The position numbers and the translations under genes were made by a program. Below, one piece after another: positions 48,200 to 51,421 of a stretch of 51,421 nucleotides of DNA; position 1 is the first letter of the stretch, and each line of letters begins with the position of its first letter. The DNA is from Candidatus Magasanikiibacteriota bacterium (GTDB lineage: Bacteria > Patescibacteriota > Patescibacteriia > Magasanikbacterales > GWA2-37-8): NCBI GenBank assembly GCA_023246655.1, contig JAHFHX010000007.1:1-51421 (forward strand), read 5' to 3'. The notes beneath the pieces are model-generated. The model was not told where the DNA came from, made no database searches, and saw only the letters and a list, made by a program, of their open reading frames with translations.

Positions 48200-49942
48200 T
48201 CAGGGGCTGACTCGTGCGGCGGCGTGCACTCCCCGATCGTCCGCCGGAAGAACATTGGTAAGTCCTGGTGAGGAAATATTAAATTCTTTGCCAACAACTG
48301 CATCAGTTGCTTTGAGTGTTACCGGACCAGTGAGGGAAAGTGGTTTGCCGAGCTGCTCAGGGGACGGTGTCACCGCCACTTCAAAATACCAACCAGTTTG
48401 GCTCGCCGCTGGAATGTCTCGAAAATTCCAGCTCATAGTTTGGGAATCAGAATTGAGTCGTAATTCTGGTCCAAGTGTGACACTCTGTTTACCGGTAAAC
48501 TTAACACCAGGCACGAGCGTAGTTGTTAAGGCAATATCACGGAGTGGATTGACGCCATTAGTAGCTTGAAGAAAAATCCAATATTTAGTAGTTTCACCAA
48601 CTCGTGGTGGCAATGGTCCGCGGCCGAGTTGGTCTCCTTCATTCGTATAATAGCGGGTTTCGGTTCGTAGGGTAACTTGAGTTGCGAGCGGTAGTTTAAT
48701 TGATTCCGCAGCTTGTCGAAAGGGTTGCCCAGGAACTGCGGAGGTAATAGCTTCCCACAGTGGGTTGATGGTAAGAATATTGTTATGTGGATCATGAAGG
48801 GCAAAAGTTTTGGCCGTCTTGAGTAAAACAGTAAAAGTGTCGGTGCTACCAGGGAGCGGAGCTGCCAGTAGAGTACGATTTTGTTCATCAATAACTAATT
48901 CATCATCAATTACGCGGAGATGATGAGCACGAGCGGTGGCCGAGAGATCAACAATTCCAGCTGGAGAAAATGTAAGACGTAGATGCGCTTTTTCAAAGGG
49001 AAAAGCGCTTTTGTTTTCCCAATGAATTTCTATAGGTAAATCTTCTCCCGCTTCGGCATAGTGCAGTGTTGGTGGAATTTGTGCATAAAATATGAGCCTA
49101 GGTTCAATCAATCGCACGGATGTCTTGAGTGGAGTAAGTGAAATGGTATTTTGTTGAATTGTTATTTGTGGTACGGTCTCAAGTACAAAATTGGAGGCAT
49201 GGGTGGCTGGGAAAGTAATTTCTCCTCGAATTTGTTTTGTTTCTTGTGGAGCTAGGGAAAGATTTTGCAAAGCAGCTTTGTCCAAAGAAGTGCCACGCCA
49301 ATTATGGTTAATAGAAATTCCAGTAACTGGGTACGTTCCGTTGTTAGAAATAGTAAAAAGATAGGGGAGTGGTTGATTAGGAAAAGAAGTAGTTGCTACA
49401 TCCAGTGTGGCAGTAATAATACTTTCGGGTAAGCGAATAATAAAGGAAGCAAATTTTTGTTCCGGAACACTACGATTCTGAGTAAGGTACGAGAGGACGC
49501 CGATAATTTTTTCTTCGGTATTTGGTGTGGTCCAGAGCCAGCCCGTAATTTCACTGTGGCCACTCGCGCCAGGCGCTAGCGCAGGAATAATCAAAGTAGC
49601 TTCTTCAGATAGTGTAGTTGTAGGGGTACGTGAACGGTCAATAATGAATCCAGGGGGTAAATGGAGTGCCAAAGAAGCATTATGGAGATTAAATTTACTG
49701 TGGTTAGTAAAATTAATGTTCAGGTGCACCAAATCTCCGCTTTTAAGACGAGCAGTGCCAACAGATAGTGTAAGTTCAATAAGGTTACTTATGCCTGGTT
49801 TCCAGAAAAAAAACCAGAGGCTTGTACCAAGCATTCCAATAGCCAAGCCGAGGAGAATGATATCGAAAATAAATAATTGTTGAGCGTGTTGGTAGATACC
49901 ATGATAGCGACGATGGTAGAGATGGTGAAAAAATTTAATCAC
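48200..49942 (-). CDS. membrane-anchored surface protein with CARDB/DUF11-like repeats
   Basis: 580 residues: a His/Tyr-rich cytoplasmic N-terminus, one membrane helix (about 27-48, FDIILLGLAIGMLGTSLWFFF), then at least four beta-sandwich repeats (SGDLVHLNINFTNHSKFNLH, QPLPYLFTISNNGTYPVTG, AGEDLPIEIHWENKSAFPF, GETTKYWIFLQATNGVNPL) like CARDB/DUF11 domains. It probably forms an extracellular stalk. It converges with the beta-lactamase-like gene. Confidence 0.75.
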   Translation of the reverse strand: MIKFFHHLYHRRYHGIYQHAQQLFIFDIILLGLAIGMLGTSLWFFFWKPGISNLIELTLSVGTARLKSGDLVHLNINFTNHSKFNLHNASLALHLPPGFIIDRSRTPTTTLSEEATLIIPALAPGASGHSEITGWLWTTPNTEEKIIGVLSYLTQNRSVPEQKFASFIIRLPESIITATLDVATTSFPNQPLPYLFTISNNGTYPVTGISINHNWRGTSLDKAALQNLSLAPQETKQIRGEITFPATHASNFVLETVPQITIQQNTISLTPLKTSVRLIEPRLIFYAQIPPTLHYAEAGEDLPIEIHWENKSAFPFEKAHLRLTFSPAGIVDLSATARAHHLRVIDDELVIDEQNRTLLAAPLPGSTDTFTVLLKTAKTFALHDPHNNILTINPLWEAITSAVPGQPFRQAAESIKLPLATQVTLRTETRYYTNEGDQLGRGPLPPRVGETTKYWIFLQATNGVNPLRDIALTTTLVPGVKFTGKQSVTLGPELRLNSDSQTMSWNFRDIPAASQTGWYFEVAVTPSPEQLGKPLSLTGPVTLKATDAVVGKEFNISSPGLTNVLPADDRGVHAAARVSP

Positions 49943-50032
49943 ATTAAGTTATTTTAATCTAAGCCTCACAGTATAATAATTTCCTACTAGTTCAATTATT
50001 AATATTATAACGATTTATTTTTATTATTGTCA

Positions 50033-50062
50033 AACAAAAAACTCCCCACTTTAGGGAGTTGA
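50033..50062 (-). terminator. terminator of the HTH gene
   Basis: On the minus strand ACTCCC-TAAAGT-GGGGAGT is followed by TTTTTTG. The stop codon is inside the loop. Confidence 0.85.
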
Positions 50063-50383
50063 TGGTGATTCTTGAATTTTGTTGTCCGTAGCAGGTTTGA
50101 CAGATTTTGGATTTGGAGAAAAGAGTGGGTTTTTAATTTTCCATTTATCCACAAATCGCCCAATACCTTGTTTGGCCAGTTTGTTGCGGATAGTTGTGTG
50201 CCGTTGAGACCATTTAACCAAGCTTTCAAAATTTAGCTTATATCTTGCTCCTACTACTACGTAGGTGACTTCCTGGGCACGGATCGCCCGGCGAATTGTT
50301 TGACCATTGACACCAAATAATCGAGCGGCTTCAGAAACAGAGACACGAATTATTTCATTTTTTTCTGTTGTTAGTTTTTCCAT
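50051..50383 (-). CDS. helix-turn-helix DNA-binding protein (MerR/excisionase-like)
   Basis: 110 residues. The N-terminal HTH reads VSVSEAARLFGVNGQTIRRAIRAQEV with the wing YVVVGARYKLNFESLVKW, as in MerR/excisionase-type domains; the C-terminal third is basic and disordered. Its promoter overlaps several TGTATANACAAA-like sites, which suggests autoregulation. Confidence 0.8.
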   Translation of the reverse strand: MEKLTTEKNEIIRVSVSEAARLFGVNGQTIRRAIRAQEVTYVVVGARYKLNFESLVKWSQRHTTIRNKLAKQGIGRFVDKWKIKNPLFSPNPKSVKPATDNKIQESPSTP

Positions 50384-50400
50384 ATGAATTGTCTAAGCTA

Positions 50401-50534
50401 GTATATACAAAATATAGTATATAATAGCTAAACTGTCAAGTATTTAAAATTTTATCTTTAATTATTGTATATACAAATGTATACAAAATATATTTATCAA
50501 TATAAAATTTGTATAGACTAATCTATACAAATTT
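50401..50534. promoter_or_regulatory. array of TGTATANACAAA-type operator sites
   Basis: Sites at about 50401 (GTATATACAAA), 50467 (TGTATATACAAATGTATACA) and a perfect 13-bp dyad AAATTTGTATAGA-CTAA-TCTATACAAATTT at 50505-50534. The spacing from the HTH promoter into the divergent ECF upstream region suggests control of both genes. Confidence 0.6.
50411..50439 (-). promoter_or_regulatory. promoter of the HTH gene
   Basis: On the minus strand TTGACA, a 17-nt spacer and TATATT, with the expected start about 20 nt before the ATG. The -10 overlaps a GTATATACAAAATATA site. Confidence 0.75.
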
Positions 50535-50663
50535 AGAATTAATACTGTCATTCCGATTGCATCAAATAATTTACTGCTAGGTAGGTTGAAATAATACCTC
50601 ATATAAAATGGTTGACCAAGGTTACTATTTTTGTTATCCTAGGAGCAATTGATATAGGGAAGT

Positions 50664-50688
50664 GTAACACCTTTATTTTTTTTACGTC
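50664..50688 (+). promoter_or_regulatory. ECF-type promoter, possibly autoregulated
   Basis: GTAAC (50664-50668), a 16-nt spacer rich in T and CGTC (50685-50688), like the AAC-N16-CGTC pattern of ECF sigma promoters. The expected start is at or near the ATG at 50696. Confidence 0.5.
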
Positions 50689-50695
50689 TTCTATA

Positions 50696-51235
50696 ATGTC
50701 CACAACTCTAAACGAAAAGATTCTTCTTTATAAATTGCAAACCGAACAAGATCCAGAAGCATTTGTGGCTCTTTACGATAATTATGTAAAGAGAATTTAT
50801 CGGTTTGTTTACTTTAAGGTAGCTACTCACGAGGAAGCCGAAGACATAACCTCAGAGGTTTTTTTAAAAGCTTGGCACTACGTGCAGGACCATCGAGAAG
50901 TCAAAAGTTTCAGTGGTCTATTATATCGAATCGCACGTAACTGTGTTATTGATCTCTATCGCCGGAAAGCAGCTCAACCAGAAATTAATCTTAATGAGGA
51001 AATTGATGTTGGAGATGAAGGACGCTGGTTTAAAGTAATAAATGCTCGAGTAGAAAACCAGCAGCTCCTGGTGGCCTTGAAACGTTTAAAACAAGAGTAT
51101 CAAGAAGTATTGACCTTACGGTATATTGATGAATTGGAGACCGAAGAGATTGCCCAAATAATTGGCAAAGGTACCATCGCGGTACGAGTAACGCTCCATC
51201 GTGCTGTAAAAAAATTACGAGAACTGCTGCAGTAG
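50696..51235 (+). CDS. ECF-type RNA polymerase sigma factor
   Basis: 179 residues from the ATG at 50696; the longer frame from 50612 would add a non-conserved stretch over the promoter. Sigma2 region FVALYDNYVKRIYRFVYFKV and AEDITSEVFLKAWHYV; sigma4 region LKRLKQEYQEVLTLRYIDEL with the HTH TEEIAQIIGKGTIAVRVTLH. It probably directs an envelope or surface regulon together with the downstream partner. Confidence 0.93.
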   Translation: MSTTLNEKILLYKLQTEQDPEAFVALYDNYVKRIYRFVYFKVATHEEAEDITSEVFLKAWHYVQDHREVKSFSGLLYRIARNCVIDLYRRKAAQPEINLNEEIDVGDEGRWFKVINARVENQQLLVALKRLKQEYQEVLTLRYIDELETEEIAQIIGKGTIAVRVTLHRAVKKLRELLQ

Positions 51236-51263
51236 CTAGAAAATCGAAATTTTAAAAAAGCAT

Positions 51264-51421
51264 ATGCGTCACCGGGCGCTCATCCAACAACTCAAGAGTT
51301 CACAATCGACGGATGTCAATCCGCGAGCTGAATGGTTGAAAAGCAACCGTGCTTTGTTATTATCCCAAATCACCAATACTCTCCCGGTTGCTAAAGAGGA
51401 GCGTACGTATCGGAAACAACA
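51264..51421 (+). CDS. start of a sigma-factor-linked gene, cut by the window end
   Basis: An ATG at 51264 opens a frame to the window end (52 complete codons): MRHRALIQQLKSSQSTDVNP, then RAEWLKSNRALLLSQI. The WLKSNRALLLSQI pattern resembles the N-terminus of proteins encoded after ECF sigma genes in CPR genomes, often anti-sigma or DUF5667-like. No membrane segment is reached yet. Confidence 0.55.
   Translation, partial: MRHRALIQQLKSSQSTDVNPRAEWLKSNRALLLSQITNTLPVAKEERTYRKQ

Overview
The window looks like a chromosome segment of a Candidate Phyla Radiation (Patescibacteria) bacterium. The evidence is a 16S rRNA gene with three roughly 100-nt inserts in variable helices and changed universal-primer sites, the short bS21, a 3,939-codon surface-protein gene that starts with a T4SS-pilin-like double membrane segment, several membrane-anchored thrombospondin-type-3 proteins, and many palindromic repeats. 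UGA is used as a stop codon (for example in ftsZ), so this is not the code-25 group. I cannot name the class safely.

Layout. 0-1.2 kb: 3' part of trmD and an HD-domain phosphohydrolase. 1.3-4.4 kb: a stand-alone 16S operon (no 23S or 5S follows), then tRNA-Val(GAC) and tRNA-Ile(GAT). 4.6-7.0 kb: lepB, hisS, rpsU. 7.0-23.8 kb: a cell-surface block with two tandem pilin/Ig-like proteins (735 aa and 3,939 aa) and three TSP3-repeat membrane proteins. 23.8-28.4 kb: ybeY, dgkA, ftsA, ftsZ, nrdR and a small membrane protein. 28.5-32.5 kb: pyk, glyA and a ThiD2-ThiE fusion. 34.2-38.5 kb: elp3 and a Trm9-like methyltransferase in divergent orientation with a terminal-inverted-repeat element carrying a GxxExxY gene exactly between them, then a GT4 glycosyltransferase. 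42.4-51.4 kb: DMT permease, clan-A glycosidase, tRNA-Val(UAC), aromatic amino-acid permease, metK, a beta-lactamase-like hydrolase, a CARDB/DUF11-like surface protein, an HTH regulator with an operator array, an ECF sigma factor and the start of its partner.

Two things stand out. First, palindromic repeats sit between genes, in frame inside trmD and elp3, and inside the mature region of the 16S gene, much like Rickettsia palindromic elements. Second, strongly GC-rich genes with no recognised relatives (33.2-34.1, 38.7-39.2 and 39.8-42.3 kb) are set into AT-rich DNA. Three long AT-rich leaders in front of them (32.92, 39.33 and 40.53 kb) share features: strong promoters, tiny ORFs, mutually exclusive terminator/antiterminator hairpins and a common TTGTTCTTT box. 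One hairpin motif occurs twice with compensatory changes. The products are two Ala/Pro-rich single-pass membrane proteins (one ending in a His cluster), a CxC...CxxC protein, a 31-residue Pro/Arg/Lys peptide, a 54-residue acidic protein and a flavin monooxygenase-like enzyme. This is the best candidate for an undescribed system; its function is unknown.

Metabolically the window adds wobble-uridine modification (Elp3 plus Trm9-like, with MetK supplying SAM), lower glycolysis (Pyk), one-carbon metabolism (GlyA), thiamine phosphate synthesis and cell division (FtsA/FtsZ).
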